Source: Caulobacter sp. Root655 (GTDB lineage: Bacteria; Pseudomonadota; Alphaproteobacteria; Caulobacterales; Caulobacteraceae). Taken from it: a stretch of 64,000 nucleotides of DNA. This document shows positions 26,599-34,858 of the stretch, in pieces. Below the pieces are notes generated by a model. The model made no database searches, was not told the origin of the DNA, and saw nothing but the letters and a program-made list of their open reading frames with translations. The stretch's first letter is position 1, and each line of letters begins with the position of its first letter. The DNA lies in contig NZ_LMHC01000001.1 in assembly GCF_001427665.1 (NCBI RefSeq), positions 622,780 to 686,779 of the forward strand, given 5' to 3'. A program made the position numbers and the translations under genes.

Positions 26599-27660
26599 AT
26601 GCCCACCGAGATCAAGTTCCCGGCCAAGCCGTTCTACATCATGTCCAAGATCGCCCGGTCCAACTGGGGGCTGACGATCACCCCGGAAGGCAAGGTGGTG
26701 CTGGAGGCGCTCAAGGGAACGGTCGACCAGGTTTGGACGGCCACGCCCGATCCGCGCGGCGGGGCGATCCTGCGGCATGTCTCGACGGGCAAGGTGCTGG
26801 CCTGTCAGATGCAGCACATCTCCATCCCGGGGCTCATCGAGATCGACCTCCCCGCGGGACCGTTGAAGGCGGTGGACCTCGACGCCAGCGACGCCAAGCA
26901 GCTCTGGCGCGCCGAGGAGGTCAGCGGCGACTGGTCGGCCATCAACACGCTGTTGCAGTGGGAAGCCAAGATCAATGTCTTCGACTCCGACGTCCACGGG
27001 ACGGTCGGGGTCTATCGATGGGACGGCGGCGCCGACAACGAGGAATGGCGCCTGATCGCCGAGGCGGGCGAACTGACGGTCGATTCCGTCACCTACGACA
27101 TGAGCAAGGCCGTCCCCGACCTGGGCATGCCGCCCTCCCACTGCACGGGGACCACCGTCGACAACACCCTGGGCGGCACGACGGTGACCAGCACCTATTC
27201 CCTGGCGCGCACCGTGACCACCCAGCGTTCGCTCACCAACGCCAGGACCGACACGACGGGGCACAAGTACACCCAGACCTTCAGCGCCAAGGGCGGCGTC
27301 GCCAAGGTCGTCGAGGTCACCGCCTCGGCCTCGTTCGAACAGACCGACAGCACGACGCTTTCGCTGACGGACCAGAAGGTCAACACCGAGAGCGTCGTCG
27401 ACACCATCGCGACGCAGGTCTCGGTTCCGGCGGGCAAGAAGTACGCCTACCACATCGTGGTCTACTACGGGAAAGTCACCGTGCCCTACACGGCGCACCT
27501 GACGTTCCAGTCGACGACCCCCGGCGCCAAGCCGGTGAAGCTGACCGTCGAGGGCGTGTTCGTCGGCGTCAACAAGGTCGACAACGAGATCGTCATCCGC
27601 GACGTCACCTCGCCCAAGGCGAAGGAACAGCCGCTGATCGGCAAGATGGCGCTGGCCTAG
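26599..27660 (+). CDS. Beta-trefoil lectin plus aerolysin-like pore-forming protein
   Basis: A 353-residue protein without signal peptide. Residues 1-155 resemble a beta-trefoil lectin, with QxW-type motifs once per repeat: QVW (44-46), QLW (101-103) and EEW (148-150). Residues 185-353 resemble the aerolysin/ETX-MTX2 pore-forming fold. They contain a long Ser/Thr-rich amphipathic stretch (about 200-265) with TYSLARTVTTQRSLTNA and KVVEVTASASFEQTDSTTLS, followed by the conserved VSVPAGKKYAYHIVVYYGKV and VPYTAHLTF. The combination parallels fungal haemolytic lectins such as LSL. Assignment rests on pattern, not a database match. GGAGG precedes the start; the neighbour is a divergent regulator. 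Confidence 0.72.
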   Translation: MPTEIKFPAKPFYIMSKIARSNWGLTITPEGKVVLEALKGTVDQVWTATPDPRGGAILRHVSTGKVLACQMQHISIPGLIEIDLPAGPLKAVDLDASDAKQLWRAEEVSGDWSAINTLLQWEAKINVFDSDVHGTVGVYRWDGGADNEEWRLIAEAGELTVDSVTYDMSKAVPDLGMPPSHCTGTTVDNTLGGTTVTSTYSLARTVTTQRSLTNARTDTTGHKYTQTFSAKGGVAKVVEVTASASFEQTDSTTLSLTDQKVNTESVVDTIATQVSVPAGKKYAYHIVVYYGKVTVPYTAHLTFQSTTPGAKPVKLTVEGVFVGVNKVDNEIVIRDVTSPKAKEQPLIGKMALA

Positions 27661-27667
27661 ACACGGG

Positions 27668-27704
27668 GGGCGGCGGCTCGCGGGGAGGGGACGCGAGCCG
27701 CCTG
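27668..27704 (+). terminator. Hairpin after the aerolysin-like gene
   Basis: GGCGGCTCGCG and CGCGAGCCGCC form an 11-base-pair stem around a GGGAGGGGA-type loop, about 10 bases after the stop. There is no T tract, so strength is uncertain. Confidence 0.6.
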
Positions 27705-27754
27705 ATCCGATCTTGGGTGTGTCCGTTTCGGCCTGCATTGACGCGTCCCACCTT

Positions 27755-27861
27755 GTTGTCATCCCGGCTGTAGCGAAGCGAAAGGCCGGGACCCAGGGGC
27801 CACCGCAATGCGCCGGCCCCTGGGTCCCGGACAGCCCCTGCGGGGCTTCCGGGATGACAAC
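27755..27861. repeat. Type B palindromic repeat
   Basis: The outer arms GTTGTCATCCCGG and CCGGGATGACAAC are perfect complements. The inner arms GGGACCCAGGGGC and GCCCCTGGGTCCC are also complementary. It separates the aerolysin-like gene from the convergent response regulator gene. Confidence 0.85.
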
Positions 27862-27915
27862 CCGATCTAGGGACCGATCATCCGCCAGGCCAATCGAGCA
27901 GAGATCCGGGCGCTC

Positions 27916-28641
27916 CTAATCCGCCTGCACCCGGTCGACCCGCGCCGCGAAGATGTAGCCGACGTGGCGGACGGTGCGGATCATCTGTCCGCCGCCGGCC
28001 CGGTCGAGCTTGCCGCGCAGGCGGCTGATGGCGACGTTCACCTGCCGCGGCGCGGACCGGAAATAGGCGTCGGGCGGACCCTGGCGCAGCTGGTCGCGGG
28101 TCAGCACCTCGTTGGGCCGCGCCACCAGGGCCCACAGCACTAGGAACTCGGCGGTCGACAGGGTGACGGCCACGCCGCGCGGGTCGAACAGCGCCTGGGT
28201 CGCGGCGTTGAAGCGCCAGCCGTCGAAACGGTAGGCGATCGACGCCTTCGCCGCCGGGGCGTCGGTCCTGGCCTCCTCGCTCCGGCGCAGCACCGCCTTC
28301 ACCCGGGCCAGCAGTTCGCGCGGCCGGAACGGCTTGACCACATAGTCGTCGGCGCCGATCTCCAGGCCGACCACCACGTCGCACTCGTCGCCGGCCTCGG
28401 ACACCACCATGATCGCCGGCGGCGAGGGCAGGGCCAGCAGCCGGGCGCAGACCGACAGGCCCGAGGCGTCGGGCAGCAGCATGTCCAGCATCACTAGGCT
28501 GACCTGGGTCTCGCGCAGGATGTGCTCCATCTCGCGGGCGCTGCCGGCTTCGATCGCGTTCAGGCCGTAGCCCGTCAGCAGGGCCCCGATCTGCTGGCGG
28601 ACGGCCGCGTCGCCGTCGAGGATGAGGATGCGCTTTTCCAC
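27916..28641 (-). CDS. OmpR-family response regulator linked to autotransporter
   Basis: A 241-residue response regulator. The receiver has D53 (MLDMLLPDASG) and K103 (DDYVVKPF); the first acidic pair reads DGD (9-11) rather than DD or ED. The winged helix contains VTLSTAEFLVLWALVARPNEVLTRDQL and VNVAISRLRGKLD. It starts with GTG 4 bases after the autotransporter stop, so both are in one transcript. No kinase gene is adjacent, making it an orphan whose partner lies elsewhere. It may regulate its own operon. Confidence 0.92.
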   Translation of the reverse strand: MEKRILILDGDAAVRQQIGALLTGYGLNAIEAGSAREMEHILRETQVSLVMLDMLLPDASGLSVCARLLALPSPPAIMVVSEAGDECDVVVGLEIGADDYVVKPFRPRELLARVKAVLRRSEEARTDAPAAKASIAYRFDGWRFNAATQALFDPRGVAVTLSTAEFLVLWALVARPNEVLTRDQLRQGPPDAYFRSAPRQVNVAISRLRGKLDRAGGGQMIRTVRHVGYIFAARVDRVQAD

Positions 28642-28645
28642 GAGT

Positions 28646-31600
28646 CTAGAACATCGCCCGCCCGACGAACCGGGCGGTGTACTTGGTCTGTTTGCGCGAC
28701 GCCTCGACCCCGCCTTCGACGGCGAAATAGGACAGGGCGCTGCCGGTGCGCAGGGCGAGGTTCAGGGTGACCGCGCCCTGCTTGTCGGTGTCGGAAACCA
28801 GGGTGAACGGCGTGCCGCCGGCGAAACTGGCGACGGTGTCGGCCATCGCCCCGGCCAGGGTCTGGCGGTAGCCGACCCGCACCTCGGGGCGCACCCAGAC
28901 ATCGGTTCCGTACTGCGTGCCCAGCACCAGGCCCAGGTCGCCGCTGAGGTTGCTGGCGTTGCGCGACGCCACGGTCAGGTCGAAGCCCGCGCCGCCGCCG
29001 TGCTCCTTGCGCTCGCCCTCCCACAGCCAGACATAGTCCAGCCGGCCCTCGGGACGCAGATAGGCCCGGCCCAGCCTGGCCTCATAGGCGAGGCCGGCGA
29101 AGGCGTTGGCGACCATGCCGTTCCAGGCGGCGGTGTTGGTGATGGACGCCTGGGCGACGCCGTCGCCGTCGGTGTCCCCCGCGAGGAAGGCGCGGTCGCC
29201 GTTGAAGCGGCTGTAGCCCAGGCCGCCGCCGAGGTTGAAGCGCCAGCCGCCGACCGCCCTGCGCCAGTAGAGGCCGGCCTGGAGGATCGAGGCCGTGGTC
29301 TTCTCGCCCAGCTTGGCCACCGTGTCGTGCTCCTCGAGGCTGACCGCCGCCAGGGTGACGCCCAGCGCGCCGCCGGCGTCGCCCATGGCCTCGTAGCCGG
29401 CCACCACGCCCAGGGCCTGGGTGTCGGAGCCCTGGGTGTCGCCGTCGTCGCGCCGGATCAGGGCGTTGATCTCCTGCACCCAGGCGCTGTCGGGGCCGTA
29501 GCGTTCGGCCCCGTCGGGACGCACGGCGGTCGCCGCCGAGATCTGCTGCTGCACGGTCTGCAGCGCCGCGAACAGGCCCTCGCCCTGGCTGGGCAGCATC
29601 TGGTCGTAGAGGTTGAAGAAGCCGTCGCGGGTGTTCTGGCCCAGGAAGGCGTCGGCGATGTCGGTGTTGTTCGACAGGGCCGCGAACACCGCGTCATAGG
29701 CGCTGGTCTGGCCGCGCGGCATCGCCGCCTCGGCCGCCGTGCGCCGGCGGACGTCGATCAGCACGTTATTGCCCTCGGCATAGCCCTTGGCGACATAGAG
29801 GTAGGGCGCGTTGCCCAGCAGGTCCTGGTCGATGGTCCCCGCGGTCAGGCTGCCGGCCTCGATCACCGTGTAGGTGGTCGGCGTCGTCAGCAGACTGGTC
29901 AGGTTCAGGCCCAGGGTGGCGCCCGAGGCGATGGTGGCGGCGCCGACCACCAGCTTGGTCTGGGTTCCGGCCGCCGGGTCGGCGGTGAAGACCAGGGTGC
30001 TGTCGGCGCCGAGGGTCAGACTGGTGGCCTTGATGGTTTCGGCGTTGGTCAGGTAGAGCTTGCCGTCGCCGATCGCGATGTCGAGCTTGCCGTCGCTGTC
30101 GGTCAGGGCGCCGACCATGTAGCCCGTGCCGTCGAGGGTCAGCTTGTCGGCCCCGTCGCCGAACGACACGTCGCCGATCAGCCCGCCGTTGAGGATCGAC
30201 AAGCTGTCGTCGCTCGAGCCGAGCAGCACCCTGCCGCGGATCAACGGCTCGTCGGCGTCGTCCACGCCGTCGCCGTCCGTATCGGTGTCGGCCACCTCGT
30301 CGTCGCCGTCGTCGCCGTCATTGACCCCCGACTGGACGATCGTCACCCCGGTGGTGTTCTTGCTGACGTCGATGGCGGTGGCGACGCCCTTGACCACCTC
30401 ATTGGCGGCGTCGGTGTCGCTGTCGTCGGTGTCGTATTCGTCGTCGGTGGCATAGACATAGGCGGCGATCGTGCCGGTGTTGGTGATGGTCTTCAGCCCG
30501 CCCGACTGGTCGAGGATGGCGTAGGCCGAGCCGCCTTCGCCGGCGACGGTGGCGCTGATCACCCCGGCGTTGGTCACGGTGGTCATGCTGGCGCCGGCCG
30601 CGATGCTCAGGGCCGTGGCGGTCACCGCGGTGTCGCCGGTGACCGAGGCGGCCAGCGAGCCCTTGTTCCACAGGGTGTCGGCCACGGCGCCGGCATTGAG
30701 CTTCAGGCCGACCGCGTCGGCCTCGTAGGCGCTGGCCGAGATCGACCCGTCCAGCCGCACGCCGCCGGTGATCAGGGTCGACTGCCCCGTCGCGCCGCCC
30801 AGCTGCACGCCGGTGGCGGTGATGCCGTCATGGACGCCGGCGGCGGTCACCGAACCCTTGATGAGCAGGCCGTAGGCGTCGTCGCCGGTCCCCACCGCGC
30901 CCATTGTCACCGCGCGGCTGTCGGAACCGATCAGCAGGGCCGGGGCCGAGCCGTAGGCGGTGATCGAGGCCGTGCCCTCGCTGCTGTCGGTGACGCCGTC
31001 GCCGTCCTCGTCGTCGCTGGTGTCGTCGTTGGTGTCGGTGGGCGGGGCGTCCAGCAGCACGCCGCCGCCGACGTCGGCGGTGACCCGCACCCCGCCGCCG
31101 CCCTGCAGCAGGTCGTCGGCGTCGAGCAGCGCCTCGTCGTCCGGATCCGTGTAGCGGCTGGTGACGCGATAGCCGGTGGAATAGACCGAGCCCTGGATCT
31201 TGAAGACCCCCGAGACGTCGCCGTCGACCGCCACCCCGACGCCGCCCGCGCCCAGCACGCTGACCGAGCCGGTGCTGGCCAGGTCGCCGCTGATGGTTCC
31301 GGTGTTGCGGATGCCGTAGCCGCGATCGCCGGTGACGCTGATCGTGCCGGCGTTGAGCAGGGAGCCGGTCAGGGCGGCCTCGAGGCTGACGCCGCCGGAA
31401 TCATTGCCCTCGATGCTGATCGAACCGGTGGAGTCGTTGGTGATCGCGCCGACGAACGGGCTGGTTCCGGTCAGCCGGATTCCGTAGCGGCCCGATCCCT
31501 TGGCGAACAGGCCGTCATAGTCGCCGTCGCTGTCGTCGTCGGTGTAGTCGTAGTCCTCGCCCAGGCTGATGGTCGCGCTGTTGAGCACCGTCCCCGCATG

Positions 31601-31888
31601 GCCGCCCAGCACCAGCACGCCGATGGAATCGGAGACGTTGTTGGTCGACAGCACGCCGTTGTTGGTCAGGGTGTTGTCGCTGTCGACCGTGGCGATGGCG
31701 CCTGAGACGGTCGGCTTGATCGCTCCGTCGGCGGTGATCTTCACATCGTCTGCGGCGCCGGCGTTGGCCGTGGAGGTGGCGATCGGCGTCGTTCGCGAAC
31801 TGCTGGTGACCTGGGTCTCGGCGCGGACCCCGCCGGCGTACAGCAGCAACGGGGCCAGGGCGGCCGTGGTGAGGAGATGGCGGGACAT
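28646..31888 (-). CDS. Autotransporter (type Va) with Asp-rich beta-helix passenger
   Basis: A 1080-residue outer-membrane protein. Residues 1-23 form a signal peptide ending GVRAE. The passenger (to about residue 790) is a repetitive beta-helix of Gly/Thr/Asn-rich strands such as NTLTNNGVLS and GTISVTGDRGYGIRNTGTISG. Interspersed loops are rich in aspartate: TDDDSDGDYDG, DEDGDGVTD and DTDGDGVDDADE, resembling calcium-binding thrombospondin type 3 motifs. The last 280 residues are an autotransporter beta-barrel ending FVGRAMF, with the expected terminal aromatic residue. No protease motif is seen in the passenger; adhesion is the likeliest role. It is co-transcribed with the downstream response regulator. 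Confidence 0.92.
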   Translation of the reverse strand: MSRHLLTTAALAPLLLYAGGVRAETQVTSSSRTTPIATSTANAGAADDVKITADGAIKPTVSGAIATVDSDNTLTNNGVLSTNNVSDSIGVLVLGGHAGTVLNSATISLGEDYDYTDDDSDGDYDGLFAKGSGRYGIRLTGTSPFVGAITNDSTGSISIEGNDSGGVSLEAALTGSLLNAGTISVTGDRGYGIRNTGTISGDLASTGSVSVLGAGGVGVAVDGDVSGVFKIQGSVYSTGYRVTSRYTDPDDEALLDADDLLQGGGGVRVTADVGGGVLLDAPPTDTNDDTSDDEDGDGVTDSSEGTASITAYGSAPALLIGSDSRAVTMGAVGTGDDAYGLLIKGSVTAAGVHDGITATGVQLGGATGQSTLITGGVRLDGSISASAYEADAVGLKLNAGAVADTLWNKGSLAASVTGDTAVTATALSIAAGASMTTVTNAGVISATVAGEGGSAYAILDQSGGLKTITNTGTIAAYVYATDDEYDTDDSDTDAANEVVKGVATAIDVSKNTTGVTIVQSGVNDGDDGDDEVADTDTDGDGVDDADEPLIRGRVLLGSSDDSLSILNGGLIGDVSFGDGADKLTLDGTGYMVGALTDSDGKLDIAIGDGKLYLTNAETIKATSLTLGADSTLVFTADPAAGTQTKLVVGAATIASGATLGLNLTSLLTTPTTYTVIEAGSLTAGTIDQDLLGNAPYLYVAKGYAEGNNVLIDVRRRTAAEAAMPRGQTSAYDAVFAALSNNTDIADAFLGQNTRDGFFNLYDQMLPSQGEGLFAALQTVQQQISAATAVRPDGAERYGPDSAWVQEINALIRRDDGDTQGSDTQALGVVAGYEAMGDAGGALGVTLAAVSLEEHDTVAKLGEKTTASILQAGLYWRRAVGGWRFNLGGGLGYSRFNGDRAFLAGDTDGDGVAQASITNTAAWNGMVANAFAGLAYEARLGRAYLRPEGRLDYVWLWEGERKEHGGGAGFDLTVASRNASNLSGDLGLVLGTQYGTDVWVRPEVRVGYRQTLAGAMADTVASFAGGTPFTLVSDTDKQGAVTLNLALRTGSALSYFAVEGGVEASRKQTKYTARFVGRAMF

Positions 31889-32328
31889 GAACGACCTGTG
31901 ATGCGTGCCCCCTCTCGCTAGATCTTGGCCATGGCCGCCACATGACCCGGACGTATCGACGTCGATAAGCTCGGCTGTCAGGATCGGAACATTGTTTCGG
32001 TATCGCGGCGAAACGCGCGGTTCAGGATACCTTCAGGCGTCGTTGGATGTGAGGCGAGGCCGACATATGTGCCGCCCGGCGCCGCGATCCTCGCCTTGGC
32101 CGGCCGTTCCGACGGTGGCGGGCAGACGAACGCCGCCCGCCCCTAGGAGATGCGTGGAAGTTGAGATTGGGAAAACGCCCTGCGTCCTTCGAGGCCCTCC
32201 CTTGGAGAGCGCCTCAGGATGAGGGGCTCTGTGCCGAGTTCCTCATCCTGAGATGCGTAGCGCAGCGAAGCCTCGAAGGACGCGGGGCGCCCGCCGAAGA
32301 CCGCCTGCAATTCCTACTGCCCAAGAAC
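31889..32328. other. 440-base spacer upstream of the autotransporter
   Basis: It holds the autotransporter promoter and, at 32182-32284, a type A repeat listed separately. Elsewhere I see no gene, RNA or convincing operator. Confidence 0.5.
32182..32284. repeat. Type A palindromic repeat, copy 2
   Basis: Same element as at 2354 in the same orientation: GCGTCCTTCGAGGC ... GCCTCAGGATGAGG ... TTCCTCATCCTGAG ... GCCTCGAAGGACGC. It lies 3' to cobS. Confidence 0.85.
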
Positions 32329-33336
32329 CTAGGCCACCTTCACCCGCGCCGCGCTCTCGGGCAGGTCCGTGCCGAACGCCCGCTGGAAGAACTCGGCCAC
32401 GGTCGGCCGCTCCAGCTCGTCGCACTTGTTCAGGAAGGTCAGGCGGAAGGCCAGGCCGATGTCCTTGTCGAAGATCTCGGCGTTCTGGGCCCAGGTGATC
32501 ACCGTGCGCGGGCTCATGACCGTGCTGATGTCGCCGTTCATGAAGGCGTTGCGGGTCATGTCGGCGACGCGGACCATGGCGGCCAGGGTGCGCTTGCCTT
32601 CCGGGGTGTCGTAGGACGGGTTCTTGGCCAGGACGATGCCGGCCTCGACGTCATGGTCGAGGTAGTTGAGCGTCGTGACGATGCTCCAGCGGTCCATCTG
32701 GCCTTGGTTGATCTGCTGGGTGCCGTGATAGAGGCCGGTGGTGTCGCCCAGGCCGATGGTGTTGGTCGTGGAAAACAGCCGGAAATAGGGGTTGGCGCGG
32801 ATCACCCGGTTCTGGTCGAGCAGGGTCAGCTTGCCGCCGGCCTCCAGCACGCGCTGGATGACGAACATCACGTCCGGGCGGCCGGCGTCGTATTCGTCGA
32901 ACACCAGGGCAATCGGCCGCTGCAGGGCCCAGGGCAGAATGCCTTCGCGGAATTCGGTGACCTGCTTGCCGTCCTTCAGGACGATGGCGTCCTTGCCGAC
33001 CAGGTCGATCCGGCTGACGTGGCTGTCGAGGTTGACCCGCACCAGCGGCCAGTTCAGCCGGGCGGCGATCTGCTCGATGTGCGTGCTCTTGCCCGTGCCG
33101 TGATAGCCCTGGACCATCACCCGGCGGTCATGGGCGAAGCCCGCGCAGATCGCCTTGGTGGTCTGGGGATCGAACCGGTAGGCGGTGTCGATCTCCGGCA
33201 CGTGGCTGTCGCGGTGGCTGAAGTACGGAACCTTCATGTCGCTGTCGACGCCGAAGGCGTCACGCAGCGTTACCCACTTGTCGGGGGCCAGGGTGATCAG
33301 GGGATCGGAGGCGTGGGCGTCGGTCAGGTCGGGCAT
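32329..33336 (-). CDS. cobS: Cobaltochelatase subunit CobS (AAA+ ATPase)
   Basis: A 335-residue MoxR-like AAA+ ATPase. With CobT it energises insertion of Co2+ into hydrogenobyrinate diamide by CobN in aerobic cobalamin synthesis. Walker A is GYHGTGKST (77-85), Walker B ALVFDE (143-148), and the sensor region is FSTTNTIG. Family-specific segments include the N-terminal [15 protein letters not shown]. cobT usually follows cobS in alphaproteobacteria; here the downstream region is a hairpin repeat and then the autotransporter, so no cobT is in the window. The protein may therefore serve CobNST encoded elsewhere, or another chelatase-like role. Confidence 0.92.
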   Translation of the reverse strand: MPDLTDAHASDPLITLAPDKWVTLRDAFGVDSDMKVPYFSHRDSHVPEIDTAYRFDPQTTKAICAGFAHDRRVMVQGYHGTGKSTHIEQIAARLNWPLVRVNLDSHVSRIDLVGKDAIVLKDGKQVTEFREGILPWALQRPIALVFDEYDAGRPDVMFVIQRVLEAGGKLTLLDQNRVIRANPYFRLFSTTNTIGLGDTTGLYHGTQQINQGQMDRWSIVTTLNYLDHDVEAGIVLAKNPSYDTPEGKRTLAAMVRVADMTRNAFMNGDISTVMSPRTVITWAQNAEIFDKDIGLAFRLTFLNKCDELERPTVAEFFQRAFGTDLPESAARVKVA

Positions 33337-33395
33337 GACTTCCGATTACCGCCTTGACGTGGGGGAGGGGAAGGGGCGAGGGCGTTTCCGACCCT

Positions 33396-33435
33396 AAAAA
33401 ACACCACGCCCCGGACGGCGGGAGCCGTCCGGGGC
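33396..33435 (-). terminator. Intrinsic terminator of the RcnB-like gene
   Basis: A 12-base-pair perfect stem (GCCCCGGACGGC / GCCGTCCGGGGC) at 33408-33435 with a 4-base loop. On the minus strand it is followed after a short spacer by a run of T residues (A run at 33396-33401). It separates the gene ending at 33460 from cobS. Confidence 0.85.
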
Positions 33436-33459
33436 GATCAGCGTAGACCTGAACCAGGC

Positions 33460-33843
33460 CTAGTTGTTGGCGATGATCACCGACATGATCACGCCGGTGG
33501 CGACGGCCGCCAGGATGTAGCTGTCGTCGACCCGCTGCCAGCGGTAGCCGCGGGGCGGGGCGCGCAGGCCGTAGCGGTGGTAGTCGCGGACATAGTAGCG
33601 GTTGTCGCGATAGCGGGCGTCCAGTCGCTGGCCGCGCTGCCAGTGGCGGTAGGCCTTGCGCTCGTCCCTGCGGTCGTGGCGATAGTCGCGACGGTCATGG
33701 CGGTAGTCCCGCTGATCGTGGCGCTGCTCGTAGCGGTCGTCGCGACGGTCGTCGTAGCGTTGGCCCGCGGCCATGGCCGTGCCCGAGAGGGCCGTGCCGG
33801 CCAGCAGGGTGGCGGCCAAGGTGGTGATGATCAGACGCTTCAT
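33460..33843 (-). CDS. RcnB-family exported protein
   Basis: A 127-residue periplasmic protein with a signal peptide (1-25, ending AMAAG). A tract of RDYRHDR repeats (about residues 30-62) is rich in Arg, Asp, His and Tyr. The RcnB signature follows: HWQRGQRLDARYRDN, VRDYHRYGLRAPPRGYRWQRV and a final hydrophobic strand-helix (SYILAAVATGVIMSVII). RcnB of E. coli influences nickel and cobalt homeostasis; relatives are often of unknown function. The location beside cobS fits a cobalt link but could be chance. Confidence 0.88.
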   Translation of the reverse strand: MKRLIITTLAATLLAGTALSGTAMAAGQRYDDRRDDRYEQRHDQRDYRHDRRDYRHDRRDERKAYRHWQRGQRLDARYRDNRYYVRDYHRYGLRAPPRGYRWQRVDDSYILAAVATGVIMSVIIANN

Positions 33844-33870
33844 GGCGAGGTCCTTTCCTGAATGTGTGGC

Positions 33871-33911
33871 AGTCCGACACTGCCGAACCTCTTCTTCGCA
33901 AGTCCGACACT
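33871..33911. promoter_or_regulatory. Direct repeats AGTCCGACACT upstream of the RcnB-like gene
   Basis: AGTCCGACACT occurs at 33871-33881 and 33901-33911, exactly 30 bases apart (about three helical turns). The site is 28 bases upstream of the RcnB-like start, in the spacer divergent from the PAP2 gene. This spacing suits two regulator dimers on one DNA face. Confidence 0.55.
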
Positions 33912-34038
33912 AGCGAAGGGTGTTTGGACCTGGGATGAACGGCGACAGTCAGGAATGGTTCATCACATTTCACTGCGGAAACATTCCGCTCGTCCTGGGA
34001 ATACTTGGCCGGCGCCAATCCGGGATTAGTGCGTTCAT

Positions 34039-34785
34039 TTGCACATGAGGCGTTTTTCGGACTTTCAGCCTCGCCGGGATTGGGCGCGATTGCTTGCCGC
34101 CGCGCGAGGCGAACTGGGGGCTCTGGCCGCCCTGCTGGTGCTGGCCGGCGGGGCCCTGGCGTTCCTCGACCTGTCCGGCGACGTGGCCGAGGGCGACACC
34201 AGGGCCTTTGACATGGCCGTGCTGCGGGTCCTGCGCCAGCCTGGCGACCCCAGCGGCCTGGTCGGTCCCCCGTGGCTGCACGTCGCCGCCGCCGACGTCA
34301 CCGCCCTGGGCTCGGTGACCGTGCTGGGCCTGTTCGTCGTCCTGGCCGTCGCCCTGATGCTGTGCCTGAAGCGGTGGAGCGAAGCCCTGGTGGTGCTGGC
34401 CGGGGCCGGCGGCGGGGTGGCCATCAGCCAGGGGCTGAAGCAGCTGTTCGGGCGCGAACGGCCCGACCTGGTCTATCGCGCCGTCGAGGCGGCCAATCCC
34501 AGCTTCCCGTCCGGCCACGCCATGCTGTCGGCCGTGGTGTTCCTGACCCTGGGAGCCCTGGCGGCGCGGTTCGCGCCCCGCCGGCGGGTCAAGGCCCTGG
34601 CCCTGGGCGCGGCGGTGCTGCTCAGCCTGCTGGTCGGGGCGTCGCGGGTCTATCTGGGCGTTCACTGGGCCAGCGACGTGCTGGCGGGGTGGAGCGTGGG
34701 CGCGGCCTGGGCCATGGCCTGCTGGCTGGCGGCCTGGGCGTGGGGGCGGTGGGTTCGGCCACGATCAGACGCACCGTCCGGTTGA
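34039..34785 (+). CDS. PAP2-superfamily membrane phosphatase
   Basis: A 248-residue membrane protein with about six hydrophobic helices. The three phosphatase motifs are present: KQLFGRERP (motif 1, KxxxxxxRP), FPSGHAM (motif 2, PSGH) and SRVYLGVHWASD (motif 3, SRxxxxxHxxxD). It probably dephosphorylates a lipid such as undecaprenyl pyrophosphate or phosphatidylglycerol phosphate; the substrate cannot be told. An alternative start is the ATG at 34045. It precedes the serine hydrolase gene by 73 bases. Confidence 0.9.
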   Translation: MHMRRFSDFQPRRDWARLLAAARGELGALAALLVLAGGALAFLDLSGDVAEGDTRAFDMAVLRVLRQPGDPSGLVGPPWLHVAAADVTALGSVTVLGLFVVLAVALMLCLKRWSEALVVLAGAGGGVAISQGLKQLFGRERPDLVYRAVEAANPSFPSGHAMLSAVVFLTLGALAARFAPRRRVKALALGAAVLLSLLVGASRVYLGVHWASDVLAGWSVGAAWAMACWLAAWAWGRWVRPRSDAPSG

Positions 34786-34858
34786 GAAGCGCCCCGTCCG
34801 TGCCTAAGCTCAGGCGTCGTCGCTCGCCAGGAGCGGGCGGACGGGGGATCCATCGAAA

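Noticed and set aside
30240..31160. Repeated CGTCGTCGGTGTC-like tracts considered as a possible CRISPR or minisatellite
   Set aside because: They encode Asp-rich loops of the autotransporter in frame and have no regular repeat-spacer structure.
28622..31705. 1027-codon plus-strand frame opposite the autotransporter
   Set aside because: Low-complexity Val/Gly/Asp translation produced by the repetitive sense gene; no ribosome site and no domain.
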